Shown: one piece after another, positions 54,387 to 62,814 of the stretch | Position numbering within the stretch: the first letter of the stretch is position 1 | How the letters are laid out: every line of letters begins with the position of its first letter | DNA from: Khoudiadiopia massiliensis | Lineage (GTDB): Bacteria; Bacillota; Clostridia; Tissierellales; Peptoniphilaceae | Assembly: GCA_900290095.1 (NCBI GenBank) | Contig: OKQS01000001.1 | Location: 62,001 to 126,000, forward strand | Length of the DNA: 64,000 nucleotides | Direction: 5' to 3' | Notes under the pieces: generated by a model | Told to the model about the DNA's origin: nothing | Seen by the model: the letters and a program-made list of their open reading frames with translations, nothing else | Databases searched by the model: none | Made by a program: the position numbers and the translations under genes

Positions 54387-54776
54387 ATGAAAAACAATAA
54401 AACCAACTATTTAATAATAGCACTTACAATAGTTTCAATGATCTATGCTATTTTAATATTAAATGGAACAATTGAACCTGATTTTATTGAAAACCATGGA
54501 GCTCTTGTAACACTTGTTATACCCGAGGTCGTCTTGCTGATTGCTGATGCAAAGGAAAAGAACAGCTTAAAATATACAAGGAGACTGTTTTCTATATTCT
54601 TTGTAATAAATATCATATGCCTGCTTTTTGTTTTTCTCCCATCCGGTTCAATACTGCCAAATTGCACGGCTGATGCCATGACTATGGGAAGTGTGATATT
54701 AATTCCGGGTATTGCATTTTTAAGCTACTATTATTGGCAAAAAAGGAAGCTTAATAAAAAAGAAATACAGGATTAA
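54387..54776 (+). CDS. Small four-helix membrane protein, unknown
   Basis: Unrecognised. The 129 residues have about four hydrophobic segments: LIIALTIVSMIYAILIL (about 9-25), ALVTLVIPEVVLLIAD, FSIFFVINIICLLFVFLP and VILIPGIAFLSYYYW. Basic residues lie at both ends and in a loop (KYTRR), with no enzyme or transport motif. GAGGAGG precedes the ATG, so it is likely translated. It begins 15 bases after ftsY and shares its transcript, then ends at a strong terminator. It separates ftsY from ylxM-ffh, which are normally adjacent. The sequence looks slightly more AT-rich than its neighbours. Confidence 0.7.
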   Translation: MKNNKTNYLIIALTIVSMIYAILILNGTIEPDFIENHGALVTLVIPEVVLLIADAKEKNSLKYTRRLFSIFFVINIICLLFVFLPSGSILPNCTADAMTMGSVILIPGIAFLSYYYWQKRKLNKKEIQD

Positions 54777-54798
54777 TTCTTTAAAATACAATTAATCC

Positions 54799-54837
54799 AG
54801 CCTGTCAAGTAAAACTACTTGACAGGCTCTTTATTTA
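54799..54837 (+). terminator. Terminator after the small membrane protein
   Basis: Perfect 13-base stem AGCCTGTCAAGTA (54799-54811) with 54816-54828 and a four-base loop, then CTTTATTTA. The right arm contains TTGACA, which also serves as the -35 of the next promoter. Confidence 0.9.
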
Positions 54838-54847
54838 GTTGTAAAAT
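54819..54847 (+). promoter_or_regulatory. ylxM-ffh promoter embedded in the terminator
   Basis: TTGACA (54819-54824) inside the right arm of the terminator stem, a 17-base spacer and TAAAAT (54842-54847). The expected start is about 30 bases before the ylxM ATG at 54887. Both hexamers and the spacing are near ideal. Confidence 0.75.
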
Positions 54848-54886
54848 ATCTCCCGTTGGTTAAAAGCTAGTTTTTGTGGAGTTGTC

Positions 54887-55240
54887 ATGGAAGACTTAAT
54901 TAAAATAGGAATGCTGTATCAGACCTATGGACCCTTATTGACGGATAATCAAAAGGCTCTCTTAAGTGACTACTATTATAATGACCTGTCCTTACAGGAA
55001 ATAGCTGAAAACAAAGACATATCAAAACAGGCTGTATCCGACCAGCTTAGAAGAGCAGTGAAGAAGATGGAGGGCTTTGAAAGCATCCTGGCTTCTTCAA
55101 GAAAAACCCGGGCGGTTATTGAGATCTTAAATCCGCTTATTGAAGACCTGGACAGGGACAGCCCCATAACCACTGATGAAGTTAATAAAAAACTCAAGGA
55201 GCTGAGAGATATCCTGCTCCGGGATGGAAAGGAGGCCTAG
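54887..55240 (+). CDS. ylxM: SRP-associated HTH protein YlxM
   Basis: Small helix-turn-helix protein encoded before ffh in most Bacillota; it binds SRP and modulates its GTPase in streptococci. The 117 residues have LIKIGMLYQTYGPLLTDNQK (start), the HTH YYYNDLSLQEIAENKDISKQ (about 27-46) and AVSDQLRRAVKKME, followed by a helical tail. TGGAG precedes the ATG. The stop directly abuts the ffh start. Confidence 0.92.
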   Translation: MEDLIKIGMLYQTYGPLLTDNQKALLSDYYYNDLSLQEIAENKDISKQAVSDQLRRAVKKMEGFESILASSRKTRAVIEILNPLIEDLDRDSPITTDEVNKKLKELRDILLRDGKEA

Positions 55241-56563
55241 ATGTTTGAAAATTTGGCTGAACGCCTTCAAAGCACCTTCGCCAAACTTACCGGCAAGGGA
55301 AAATTATCTGAAAAAGATATTGACCAGGCCATGAGGGAGATCAGACTGGCCCTCCTGGAAGCTGACGTCAATTACAAGGTTGTTAAAGATTTCGTTAAAG
55401 ACGTCAAGGAAAAGTCAATGGGCGAGAGCGTCATGAAATCTTTGACACCCGGCCAGATGGTAATCAAAATTGTCAGAGACCAGATGGTTGAACTGATGAC
55501 GGATGATAACCGGGAACTAAAATACGCAAGTCCAAGTACAATCATCCTCATGTGCGGTTTACAGGGTTCAGGTAAGACCACCCATGCCGCAAAGCTGGCA
55601 AATTATTATATAAAAAAGGGGAAGAGACCCCTTTTGGTTGCCTGTGACGTCTATAGGCCGGCTGCCATAAGCCAGCTGCAAATTTTGGGAAAGAAAGTCG
55701 GAGCAGATGTCTACCAGAGGGGAACAGATATTTCTCCTGTGACCATAGCAAAAGATGCTGTGGAGATGGCCAACAGGAGCGGCTACAATGTCGTAATAAT
55801 AGATACCGCCGGCCGACTCCAGATTGATGAAAAGCTCATGGAAGAGCTCAAGAGCATAAAGGAGGCTGTGAATGTAACGGAAACCCTCCTCGTAGTTGAT
55901 GCCATGACCGGTCAGGAGGCTGTCAACGTCGCTAAAACCTTCAATGATGATATAGATATAAGCGGCATTGTCCTTTCAAAAATGGACGGTGATGCCAGAG
56001 GCGGGGCAGCCCTCTCAATAAGGGCGGTGACCGGAAAGCCTATCAAGCTTGTAGGCCAGGGAGAAAAAATAGAAGACCTGGCCGAGTTCTATCCGGACAG
56101 GCTGGTTTCAAGGATTCTGGGAATGGGAGATGTCCTGAGTCTCATTGAGAAGGCTGAGCAAAACCTTGACCAGGAAAAAGCCAGGGAGATGGAGGAAAAA
56201 TTAAGAAAGGCTAAATTTGACCTCAATGATTTCTACGACCAGCTCCAGCAGGTAAAGAGGATGGGCCCCCTCCAGGACATTTTGTCAATGTTGCCGGGCA
56301 TGAATAAAAAAGCCATGGCCGGAATTAATATAGATGATAAGCAGATGATAAGGGTGGAAGCCATTTTGACTTCCATGACAGATGAAGAGAGGAAGAATCC
56401 CGACCTGATAAACGGGTCGAGGAGGGAGAGGATTGCCAAGGGCTCAGGAACAAGCCCTGTCATGGTAAACCGTTTGTTAAAACAGTTCAGGCAGTCAAAA
56501 AAGATGATGAAGAAGCTGTCAAATATGGGCAGCAGGAGAAATCCCTTTAAAGGTTTCTTTTAG
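55241..56563 (+). CDS. ffh: Signal recognition particle protein Ffh
   Basis: GTPase that binds signal sequences and 4.5S/6S SRP RNA. The 440 residues carry the N domain, G1 GLQGSGKTT (about 106-114), [37 protein letters not shown], then the methionine-rich M domain (about 300-440) with [16 protein letters not shown] that binds the RNA. GGAGG lies before the ATG, within ylxM. It heads ribosomal genes rpsP-khpA-rimM-trmD-rplS. Confidence 0.97.
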   Translation: MFENLAERLQSTFAKLTGKGKLSEKDIDQAMREIRLALLEADVNYKVVKDFVKDVKEKSMGESVMKSLTPGQMVIKIVRDQMVELMTDDNRELKYASPSTIILMCGLQGSGKTTHAAKLANYYIKKGKRPLLVACDVYRPAAISQLQILGKKVGADVYQRGTDISPVTIAKDAVEMANRSGYNVVIIDTAGRLQIDEKLMEELKSIKEAVNVTETLLVVDAMTGQEAVNVAKTFNDDIDISGIVLSKMDGDARGGAALSIRAVTGKPIKLVGQGEKIEDLAEFYPDRLVSRILGMGDVLSLIEKAEQNLDQEKAREMEEKLRKAKFDLNDFYDQLQQVKRMGPLQDILSMLPGMNKKAMAGINIDDKQMIRVEAILTSMTDEERKNPDLINGSRRERIAKGSGTSPVMVNRLLKQFRQSKKMMKKLSNMGSRRNPFKGFF

Positions 56564-56574
56564 TAGGAGGAATT

Positions 56575-57012
56575 ATGTCAGTAAAAATTAGAATGAAGCG
56601 CATTGGTGCAACAAAAAGACCCTTTTACCGTATTGTAGTTGCGGACTCAAGAAGGGCAACAGACGGTCGTTTTATTGAAGAATTGGGATTTTATAATCCG
56701 ATTTCCGATCCCCGTATGTTCCGTATAGATGCGGACAAGGTAAAGAGCTGGATTGCTAACGGAGCTCAGCCTTCAAAGACCTGTGATCGTCTTTTTAAAG
56801 AGTACAAAGTTTATGAATCTGAAGGTTTGGTAGAAGACGGCTGTGCTAACCAGGCAAAGCCCAAAAAGCACTATGAAGCCGAGGTCATTGACCCCAGTGA
56901 ATATTCCAAGGTAGAAGAAGTTGAGGAAGAATCCCAGCCTGAAGCCCAAGCTCAAGATGAAGCAGAAGCAGAAGCTGAAACAGAAACCGAAACTGAAGCA
57001 GAGGCTGAATAA
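56575..57012 (+). CDS. rpsP: 30S ribosomal protein S16 with acidic tail
   Basis: Small-subunit protein. The 145 residues start with canonical S16 ([40 protein letters not shown]). S16 normally ends at 80-90 residues. Here about 45 extra residues follow, ending in an Ala/Glu/Thr run encoded by repeated GAA/GCA/ACA triplets (about 56950-57009). TAGGAGG precedes the ATG. Its stop shares one base with the khpA start. Confidence 0.95.
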   Translation: MSVKIRMKRIGATKRPFYRIVVADSRRATDGRFIEELGFYNPISDPRMFRIDADKVKSWIANGAQPSKTCDRLFKEYKVYESEGLVEDGCANQAKPKKHYEAEVIDPSEYSKVEEVEEESQPEAQAQDEAEAEAETETETEAEAE

Positions 57013-57254
57013 TGAAAGATCTTTTGGAAAAAGTAGCTAAGGCACTTGTTGACCATAAGGATGACATTGAAATCATAGAGAATCAGGATGGGGGAATGGT
57101 AGACTTGATCCTTCGAGTAAATCCTGAGGACATGGGCAAGGTCATAGGAAAACAGGGAAGAATTGCAAATTCCATGAGACAGATTTTGAAGGCATGCGCT
57201 ATCAAAGAAAATGTAAAGGTTAACTTGGAAATCAAATCAACTGATGAAGAATAA
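57012..57254 (+). CDS. khpA: RNA-binding KH-domain protein KhpA
   Basis: Small KH protein (YlqC type) that in Gram-positives forms a heterodimer with KhpB/EloR and affects cell elongation and RNA metabolism. The 80 residues end in a KH fold with the motif VIGKQGRIANSMRQIL (about 45-60). It shares one base (TAATG) with the rpsP stop and sits between rpsP and rimM, its typical place. Confidence 0.95.
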   Translation: MKDLLEKVAKALVDHKDDIEIIENQDGGMVDLILRVNPEDMGKVIGKQGRIANSMRQILKACAIKENVKVNLEIKSTDEE

Positions 57255-57255
57255 T

Positions 57256-57750
57256 ATGATTTCAATTGGCAGGATTATAAAAAGCCATGGACTAAAGGGT
57301 GCTGTAAAAGTTGCAGTGGCGGATGAGAGAGAAGGCCGTTTTAAGGTCGGCCAGCATCTCTATACCGAAGAAGGTCAGGAGCTGACAGTCCTGGAATTTT
57401 CAAACAATGGGCTTGTGACAATTTTGAAATTTCAAGAATTGGACAGCATTGACGGGGCTGAAAAGCTAAAAAACAAGGATCTTTTCATAGACGAGAAGGA
57501 CCTTACTCCGAGAAAAGACGGGAGCTACTATATCAAAGACCTGCTGGGACTTGAGGTTAAGGATACCAAGGGCCTGGAGCTCGGTAAGATTAAGGATGTT
57601 TTGAACTATGCCGCCAATGATGTCCTGGTAATTGACCATAATGGCAAGGACTGCCTTGTTCCATTCATAAAGCAAATCCTTGTTTCAGTTGATATTGAGA
57701 GGGGCCTGATGATTTTGGACCCCATAGAAGGACTTTTTGATGAGGATTGA
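57256..57750 (+). CDS. rimM: 16S rRNA processing protein RimM
   Basis: Assembles the 30S head around S19. The ATG at 57256 gives the family start MISIGRIIKSHGLKGAVKV; an in-frame ATG 12 bases upstream overlaps khpA and has no better ribosome binding site. The 164 residues have the N-terminal barrel (to about 85) and the C-terminal PRC-like domain starting YYIKDLLGLEVKDTKG. It overlaps trmD by 11 bases. Confidence 0.94.
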   Translation: MISIGRIIKSHGLKGAVKVAVADEREGRFKVGQHLYTEEGQELTVLEFSNNGLVTILKFQELDSIDGAEKLKNKDLFIDEKDLTPRKDGSYYIKDLLGLEVKDTKGLELGKIKDVLNYAANDVLVIDHNGKDCLVPFIKQILVSVDIERGLMILDPIEGLFDED

Positions 57751-58438
57751 TGTTCTGAGCCTTTTTCCGGAAAGCTTTGAGCTTTTGAAAACCTACGGGG
57801 TTATTGGAAAAGCCATAAATAGCGGAAAAATAGAACTCAACACTATAGACATAAGAGATTTCTGCCATGACAAGCATAGAAGTGCCGATGATACCGTATT
57901 TGGCGGTGCAGCAGGCATGCTTATGAAGCCCGGTCCCGTAGTTGAAGCTATAGAATCGGTAAGAGGGGAAAATTCAAGGGTCATATATTTGAGTCCCCAG
58001 GGCAAGCTTTTAAAACATCAGAAAGCCGTAGACTTGTCAAAGGAAGACCACCTGATCCTATTGTGCGGCCACTATGAAGGCATTGACAGCAGGGTGGTTA
58101 ATCACTTTGTTGATGAGGAAATTTCCATAGGGGACTATGTTTTAACCGGGGGCGAGCTTCCGGCAATGGTCCTTATTGACAGCGTGTTGCGTTGGGTTGA
58201 TGGAGTTTTGGGAAGTGCTGATTCAGCGCCGACCGACTCATTGGCCAATGGCCTCCTCCAATACGATGAGTTTACCAAGCCGAGAAATTTCAGGGGCTAT
58301 GAGGTACCGGAAGTCCTTTACAGTGGAGACCACAAAGCGGTTGATCTTTGGAGACAAGAGAGCAGCCTTAAAAATACAAGAGAAAAGCGACCGGATTTAT
58401 ACCGGACCTACTTGGAAAATAAAGAAGATAATCACTAA
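57740..58438 (+). CDS. trmD: tRNA (guanine37-N1)-methyltransferase TrmD
   Basis: SPOUT methyltransferase that prevents frameshifting. The ATG at 57740 gives MRIDVLSLFPESFE; the TTG three bases before is a poorer start. The 232 residues have FGGAAGMLMKPGP, YLSPQGKLLKHQKA, CGHYEGIDSRVVNHFVDEEI (part of the knot) and SIGDYVLTGGELPAM. It overlaps rimM by 11 bases and precedes rplS by 13. Confidence 0.97.
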   Translation: MRIDVLSLFPESFELLKTYGVIGKAINSGKIELNTIDIRDFCHDKHRSADDTVFGGAAGMLMKPGPVVEAIESVRGENSRVIYLSPQGKLLKHQKAVDLSKEDHLILLCGHYEGIDSRVVNHFVDEEISIGDYVLTGGELPAMVLIDSVLRWVDGVLGSADSAPTDSLANGLLQYDEFTKPRNFRGYEVPEVLYSGDHKAVDLWRQESSLKNTREKRPDLYRTYLENKEDNH

Positions 58439-58451
58439 TTAGGAGGAAACG

Positions 58452-58799
58452 ATGGATTATATTAAGAATCTTGAGAAAGAACAGATGAAGTCTGATGTGC
58501 CGGCATTTAACGTCGGTGATACGGTAAGGGTTCACTACCGCATTAAAGAGGGTAGCCGTGAGCGTATTCAGATTTTTGAGGGTACAGTAATTAAAATGCA
58601 AGCCGGTGGAGTTAGCGAAACTTTCACAGTTCGCAGACTCAGCTACGGAGTTGGGGTTGAAAGGACCTTCCTTTTACATTCACCCAGGGTTGAGAATGTG
58701 GAAGTCAGTCGTCATGGTAAGGCCCGCAGGGCAAAGCTCTATTATTTACGCGGCCGTGTTGGTAAGAGAGCCAAGGTTAAAGAGAAACAGAGCTTTTAA
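58452..58799 (+). CDS. rplS: 50S ribosomal protein L19
   Basis: Large-subunit protein at the subunit interface. The 115 residues match L19 ([49 protein letters not shown], ending [16 protein letters not shown]). TAGGAGGAA precedes the ATG. It ends the rpsP-khpA-rimM-trmD-rplS operon at a hairpin. Confidence 0.98.
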   Translation: MDYIKNLEKEQMKSDVPAFNVGDTVRVHYRIKEGSRERIQIFEGTVIKMQAGGVSETFTVRRLSYGVGVERTFLLHSPRVENVEVSRHGKARRAKLYYLRGRVGKRAKVKEKQSF

Positions 58800-58803
58800 T
58801 ATC

Positions 58804-58838
58804 AGGAGCAGGGTCCGGTTTATACGGGGTCTGCTCTT
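58804..58838 (+). terminator. Terminator after rplS
   Basis: Stem GAGCAG (58806-58811) with CTGCTC (58831-58836), extended outward by one wobble and one pair, then TTTT. The inner part can pair weakly (GGGTCC with GGGGT region). Modest strength; readthrough into rbgA is possible. Confidence 0.7.
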
Positions 58839-58859
58839 TTGCTATAGAAGGAGAAAAGT

Positions 58860-59711
58860 ATGGCAATCAATTGGTTTCCCGGCCATATGAAAAAGGCATC
58901 CAGACAGATAGAGGAAAAATTGTCCTTGGTGGACATGACTTGTGAAATTTTAGATGCCGGGATTCCGGAGTCGTCCGCAAATCACTTTCTTGAGGATCTG
59001 ACCAAGAAGAAGCCCGGGCTGATCATACTCAACAAGGCCGACTTGGCAGACCCGGACATTACTCAAAAATGGATCAAGTATTTTGAGAAAAAAGGTCTGA
59101 GAGTCTTGGCCTGCAATTCACAAAAGGACAATAATTTGCCCGACAGGGTCCAAAAGGAAGCCATGATAATCTGTCGAAAAAATCTGGAGGACCGTAAAAG
59201 TCGGGGGATTAAAAATGAGGAGATCAGGATGCTGGTCTTCGGAATCCCAAATTCAGGCAAGTCGACTTTTATAAATAAGATGGCAGGAAAACGGGCAGCC
59301 CAGGTTGGCAATAAACCGGGAATTACCAAAGACCAGCGCTGGATAAGGTGCGGAAAGAATCTTCTTCTCATGGATACGCCCGGAATAATGATGAAAAAAC
59401 TGACTCAAAAAGAGGGCCTTCACCTAGCCTGGACAGGGGCAATAAAGGAAGAAATTCTGGACCTTCAAGGTCTGGGCTATGCTTTCATAGAACACCTGAT
59501 GACAATTAAACCTGATGCCTTGATAAATAAATATGACTTGAAAAAGGGTTTGAGTTCACTTGAGATCATGGATGAAATAGGCAAAAAGATGGGGGCCATG
59601 AACGGAACCTATGTTGATTATGACAGGGTATCCAAAAGAATCCTCTACGATTTCAGACAGGGGAAACTGGGAAGAATCAGCCTGGAAGATCCGGAGAATT
59701 CTTATGCTTAG
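58860..59711 (+). CDS. rbgA: Ribosome biogenesis GTPase RbgA (YlqF)
   Basis: Circularly permuted GTPase required for late 50S assembly. The 283 residues start MAINWFPGHMKKASRQIEEK, then G4 NKADLAD, G1 GIPNSGKST (about 128-136), GNKPGITKDQRW (G2) and G3 DTPGIM; the C-terminal helical RNA-binding part follows. AAGGAGAAA precedes the ATG. It overlaps rnhB by eight bases. Confidence 0.97.
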   Translation: MAINWFPGHMKKASRQIEEKLSLVDMTCEILDAGIPESSANHFLEDLTKKKPGLIILNKADLADPDITQKWIKYFEKKGLRVLACNSQKDNNLPDRVQKEAMIICRKNLEDRKSRGIKNEEIRMLVFGIPNSGKSTFINKMAGKRAAQVGNKPGITKDQRWIRCGKNLLLMDTPGIMMKKLTQKEGLHLAWTGAIKEEILDLQGLGYAFIEHLMTIKPDALINKYDLKKGLSSLEIMDEIGKKMGAMNGTYVDYDRVSKRILYDFRQGKLGRISLEDPENSYA

Positions 59712-60417
59712 TGAATATTGGAAAGACAGGATTTCTGAAGAATTAAAAATTGAGATGGAAAAGTACTCAATGATATGCGGCATTGATGAGGTGGGACGGG
59801 GACCCATAGCAGGTCCTGTCCTGGCCTGTGCTATCATTATGCCGAGGGATCAATTCATAGACGGAGTCAAGGATTCGAAAAAACTGACAGCAAAGAAACG
59901 CGAATTTTTGTACGAACAAATATTGGAAAGCTGTCTTGCCTTGGGGATCGGACTGGTAGACGAGAAGATCATAGATAAAATAAATATAAGGCAGGCAACC
60001 CTATTGGCTATGAAAAACGCCTATTACGGCATGAAGGATAAGAATGGCAATTCCCTTAGTGCCGATCTGGTCATGGTTGATCATGAAAAGCCTGAGACAG
60101 ACTGCAGGGAAATAGCCTTGGACAAGGGTGATGATAGAATCTATCAGATAGCTGCGGCCTCAATTGTTGCCAAGGTCACAAGGGACAGGATTATGGTGGA
60201 GTATGGAAAAAAATATCCCGACTATGCCTTTGAATCTCATAAGGGTTACGGAACCAAGAAGCATTACGATGCTATAAAGGAGTATGGTCTTCTCCCAATT
60301 CACAGGAGGAGTTTTATTCATGGAGGTTTCCTTTTTGAACACAAAGACTATGAGCTTGGAGAAGTGGAGAGAAAGGCTTTCTACGATGAGCTCAAAAGAA
60401 AAAGGGGATTGGGCTGA
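59704..60417 (+). CDS. rnhB: Ribonuclease HII
   Basis: Removes ribonucleotides and RNA from RNA-DNA hybrids. The ATG at 59704 follows CCGGAGA and lies within the end of rbgA; longer in-frame starts read through rbgA coding. The 237 residues have catalytic CGIDEVGRGPIAGPV (Asp, Glu), DSKKLTAKKRE, AAASIVAKVTRDRIM and SHKGYGTKKHYDAI. The yraN start lies 32 bases inside its 3' end. Confidence 0.95.
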   Translation: MLSEYWKDRISEELKIEMEKYSMICGIDEVGRGPIAGPVLACAIIMPRDQFIDGVKDSKKLTAKKREFLYEQILESCLALGIGLVDEKIIDKINIRQATLLAMKNAYYGMKDKNGNSLSADLVMVDHEKPETDCREIALDKGDDRIYQIAAASIVAKVTRDRIMVEYGKKYPDYAFESHKGYGTKKHYDAIKEYGLLPIHRRSFIHGGFLFEHKDYELGEVERKAFYDELKRKRGLG

Positions 60418-60748
60418 AAAGAAGGCCGGGCTTTACTATACAAAAAGAGGCTACAGGCTTTTGGCTAAAAAATACAGGTACAAACACGGAGAGATAGACC
60501 TTATAGCTGCAAAGGGCGATATGGTAAGATTTATAGAAGTCAAGGCCAGAACGGGCTTTTCATATGGCCTCCCGTCTCAATATGTAAATTATTATAAAAG
60601 AGAGCACTTAAGGAGAACTGCCAAAGCCTTTATTTTCAGAAATGCCGAAGACTTGGCCGATTCAGACTTTGTATTTGACATTGCTGAAATTTCTTTGTAT
60701 GACAGGAAGATCAGAATCATTGAAAATGCCTTTGAAATTAAAGAATAA
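60386..60748 (+). CDS. yraN: YraN family (UPF0102) endonuclease-like protein
   Basis: Small predicted nuclease-fold protein of unclear role, widely found after rnhB. Start is uncertain; ATG 60386 with AAAGG upstream gives MSSKEKGDWAEKKAGLYYTK, the family N-terminus, while in-frame ATGs at 60320 and 60350 would lengthen it. From 60386 there are 120 residues with the restriction-like core YKHGEIDLIAAKGDMVRFIE, then VKART. It overlaps rnhB by 32 bases. A 101-base AT-rich gap follows before ferritin. Confidence 0.85.
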   Translation: MSSKEKGDWAEKKAGLYYTKRGYRLLAKKYRYKHGEIDLIAAKGDMVRFIEVKARTGFSYGLPSQYVNYYKREHLRRTAKAFIFRNAEDLADSDFVFDIAEISLYDRKIRIIENAFEIKE

Positions 60749-60849
60749 GGAATTAAATAAAAAAGATTAACTATAAAATATCGGGGTAATATCTAAAAGA
60801 AAGATGTCCGAGTAATTAAAATTTTTTATAATTCAGAAGGGATGCAAAT

Positions 60850-61347
60850 ATGGAGTTAAAATTAAGTGAGAAGCTGCTTGACGCTTTAAATAAGCAGGTA
60901 AGCATGGAATTGCAATCAGCACAGATCTACAACGGTATGAGAATTTATCTCAAAGAACTTGGTGCCCACGGGGCAATAAATTGGATGACAAATCAGGCCC
61001 ATGAAGAGATTGAACATGCTGAAGCCTTCATCAATTTCATTCAGGAGATGGACGGCCATGTTGAACTTGATGGTATGGAGCCGGTAAAGACAGTATATGA
61101 CTCACCTTTAGCCGTTTGGGAAGCGGGACTTGCCCATGAGAAAGATATATCATCATCAATATTAAATCTCCTCAAATTGGCTGATGAGGAAGGTAACTAT
61201 GCAGCACAGAACTTCCTCCGCAAGTTCGTAGATGAGCAGGTTGAGGAAGAAGATAACTTCCGCGGCATAATTGACCTCTGGAAATTGGCAGGAAATTCAC
61301 CTGAGGCTTTATTAAAAGTTGACGGAATTTTGGGGAAAAGAGAATAG
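60850..61347 (+). CDS. ftn: Bacterial non-haem ferritin
   Basis: Stores iron as ferric mineral and limits oxidative stress. The 165 residues fit FtnA: ferroxidase ligands Glu20, Glu53, His56, Glu97, Gln130 and third-site Glu133, each exactly three positions beyond the E. coli FtnA numbers. GAAGGG precedes the ATG. It is flanked by an AT-rich gap and a strong terminator, so it is likely a single-gene unit. No clear Fur or PerR box was found in the 101-base upstream gap. Confidence 0.95.
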   Translation: MELKLSEKLLDALNKQVSMELQSAQIYNGMRIYLKELGAHGAINWMTNQAHEEIEHAEAFINFIQEMDGHVELDGMEPVKTVYDSPLAVWEAGLAHEKDISSSILNLLKLADEEGNYAAQNFLRKFVDEQVEEEDNFRGIIDLWKLAGNSPEALLKVDGILGKRE

Positions 61348-61366
61348 TTAATTAAAATTAGCAAAG

Positions 61367-61396
61367 AGCCGTTCCTTATCGGAACGGCTTTTTTTA
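61367..61396 (+). terminator. Terminator after ferritin
   Basis: Perfect nine-base stem AGCCGTTCC (61367-61375) with 61381-61389, five-base loop and a T7 run. The A-rich 5' side makes it potentially functional in both directions. Confidence 0.93.
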
Positions 61397-61502
61397 TTTG
61401 TAAAAAAGAATACTTTGGGACCTTGAAGATACATGATAGATGCTAGACTATATCCGAAACAAGTACTGTTTTAAATTCTGAAAAAGATTAGAAAGGTCCC
61501 GA

Positions 61503-62690
61503 ATGAACAAGATTTTACCGGGAGAAAGGCTTGAGGAAAAAGCCCTATCTGAATTAAAAGAAAAATTTTTGCTATTATCTCTTAATAATTTACCTATAGG
61601 CGCTATGTCCCAGGGCTTATGTGATCTGTTAAAGTATTTTTCATCGTACCCTGATAAAGAGATCAATAATGAAGAATTTTTGAGCCAGCCCTATGTGACA
61701 AATGGGGCATTTACTGAATATGGAAGAGAGGCTCTATTTTCCGGGAAAAATCGATCAAGAGCCGGGCATGTTCTCAACTTCCTCATCCAATCAGATTTTC
61801 CGGGATCGGACGATCTTTATAGGAAGTGGAAAGAAAAGACGGATCGTGATTATTGGCATATCACATATTTTGACCCTGAATACCCTCAGATGCTCAGGGA
61901 AATCAGAAACCCTCCGGCACTAATATATGGGAGGGGCCATAAGGAGCTTTTGAAGGAGAAAACAGTTACCATTGTCGGTACCAGGAAGGCTTCAACATAT
62001 GGGCTTAAAACCGCTTTTAATTTTTCAAAAAAATTTTCCAACTACGGCTATGTGGTTGTATCGGGATTGGCCTTGGGAATTGATGCAGCCTGCCATAGGG
62101 GGGCCTTGGCGGGCTCAGGCAAAACCATTGCTGTGGAACCCTGCGGAATTGACCGAATATACCCGGCTGCCCATAAGGGCCTGGCCGGAGAAATATTAAA
62201 AAAAGGACTTATTATAAGTGAATTTCCACCGGGTTCGGAAGCCAAGAAATATCATTTTATAATGAGAAACAGGATACTTTCGGCCCTGTCTGAAAGTAGC
62301 TTGGTGGTGGAGTCGGGAGTAAAATCGGGTAGCATGATTACAGCTAACTGCGGTGCCGACCAGGGTAAAACTCTTTATGCAATACCGGGAAATATAGACC
62401 AGCCAAGGAGCCAAGGATGCAACTATCTTATTAGAAACGGTGCAATCCTTGTATCTAAATTTAAAGATATGGCTGAAGATTTAAATATAAAATTGAATGA
62501 TACAAGTGATGTTGAGACAAAAGGTACCGAGGAAAGAATATTGGAAGCCTTAAAGAAATCCCCCAGAAGGGTCGAGGAATTAAAAAACAATTTAAGCTTG
62601 GAATATTCAGACTTATGGTCCGGTATAACTCTTCTGGAGATGAGGGGAAAAATATACAAAGATGTAATCGGAAACTATCATTCTACTTAA
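61503..62690 (+). CDS. dprA: DNA-processing protein DprA
   Basis: Loads RecA on incoming single-stranded DNA in natural transformation. The 395 residues have an N-terminal SAM-like region, the Rossmann fold TIVGTRKASTYGLKTAF, SGLALGIDAACHRGAL, the altered AVEPCGIDRIYP (usual G-C/G-LD-YP), ISEFPPGSEAKKYHF, RNRILSALSESSLVVES and a C-terminal winged helix (about 340-395). GAAAGG precedes the ATG. dprA next to topA is a common pair in Bacillota. No other competence genes are in the window. Confidence 0.95.
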   Translation: MNKILPGERLEEKALSELKEKFLLLSLNNLPIGAMSQGLCDLLKYFSSYPDKEINNEEFLSQPYVTNGAFTEYGREALFSGKNRSRAGHVLNFLIQSDFPGSDDLYRKWKEKTDRDYWHITYFDPEYPQMLREIRNPPALIYGRGHKELLKEKTVTIVGTRKASTYGLKTAFNFSKKFSNYGYVVVSGLALGIDAACHRGALAGSGKTIAVEPCGIDRIYPAAHKGLAGEILKKGLIISEFPPGSEAKKYHFIMRNRILSALSESSLVVESGVKSGSMITANCGADQGKTLYAIPGNIDQPRSQGCNYLIRNGAILVSKFKDMAEDLNIKLNDTSDVETKGTEERILEALKKSPRRVEELKNNLSLEYSDLWSGITLLEMRGKIYKDVIGNYHST

Positions 62691-62814
62691 ATTTATATTA
62701 TATTATGCTTAAATCGATAATTAATGCATAATTAATTTGACTTTATAAATATAATAATTAAAGTGTTATAAGTAGTGCTGTAAATTAGATCTTGTTTTGA
62801 AAAGGGATATTATA

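Noticed and set aside
60827-60832. TATAAT just before ferritin as its -10
   Set aside because: It would place the start of transcription within the ribosome binding site, and no -35 is present.
62737-62755. TTGACT and TATAAT upstream of topA as a promoter
   Set aside because: The two boxes are only seven bases apart; the region is simply AT-rich and no proper pair was found.
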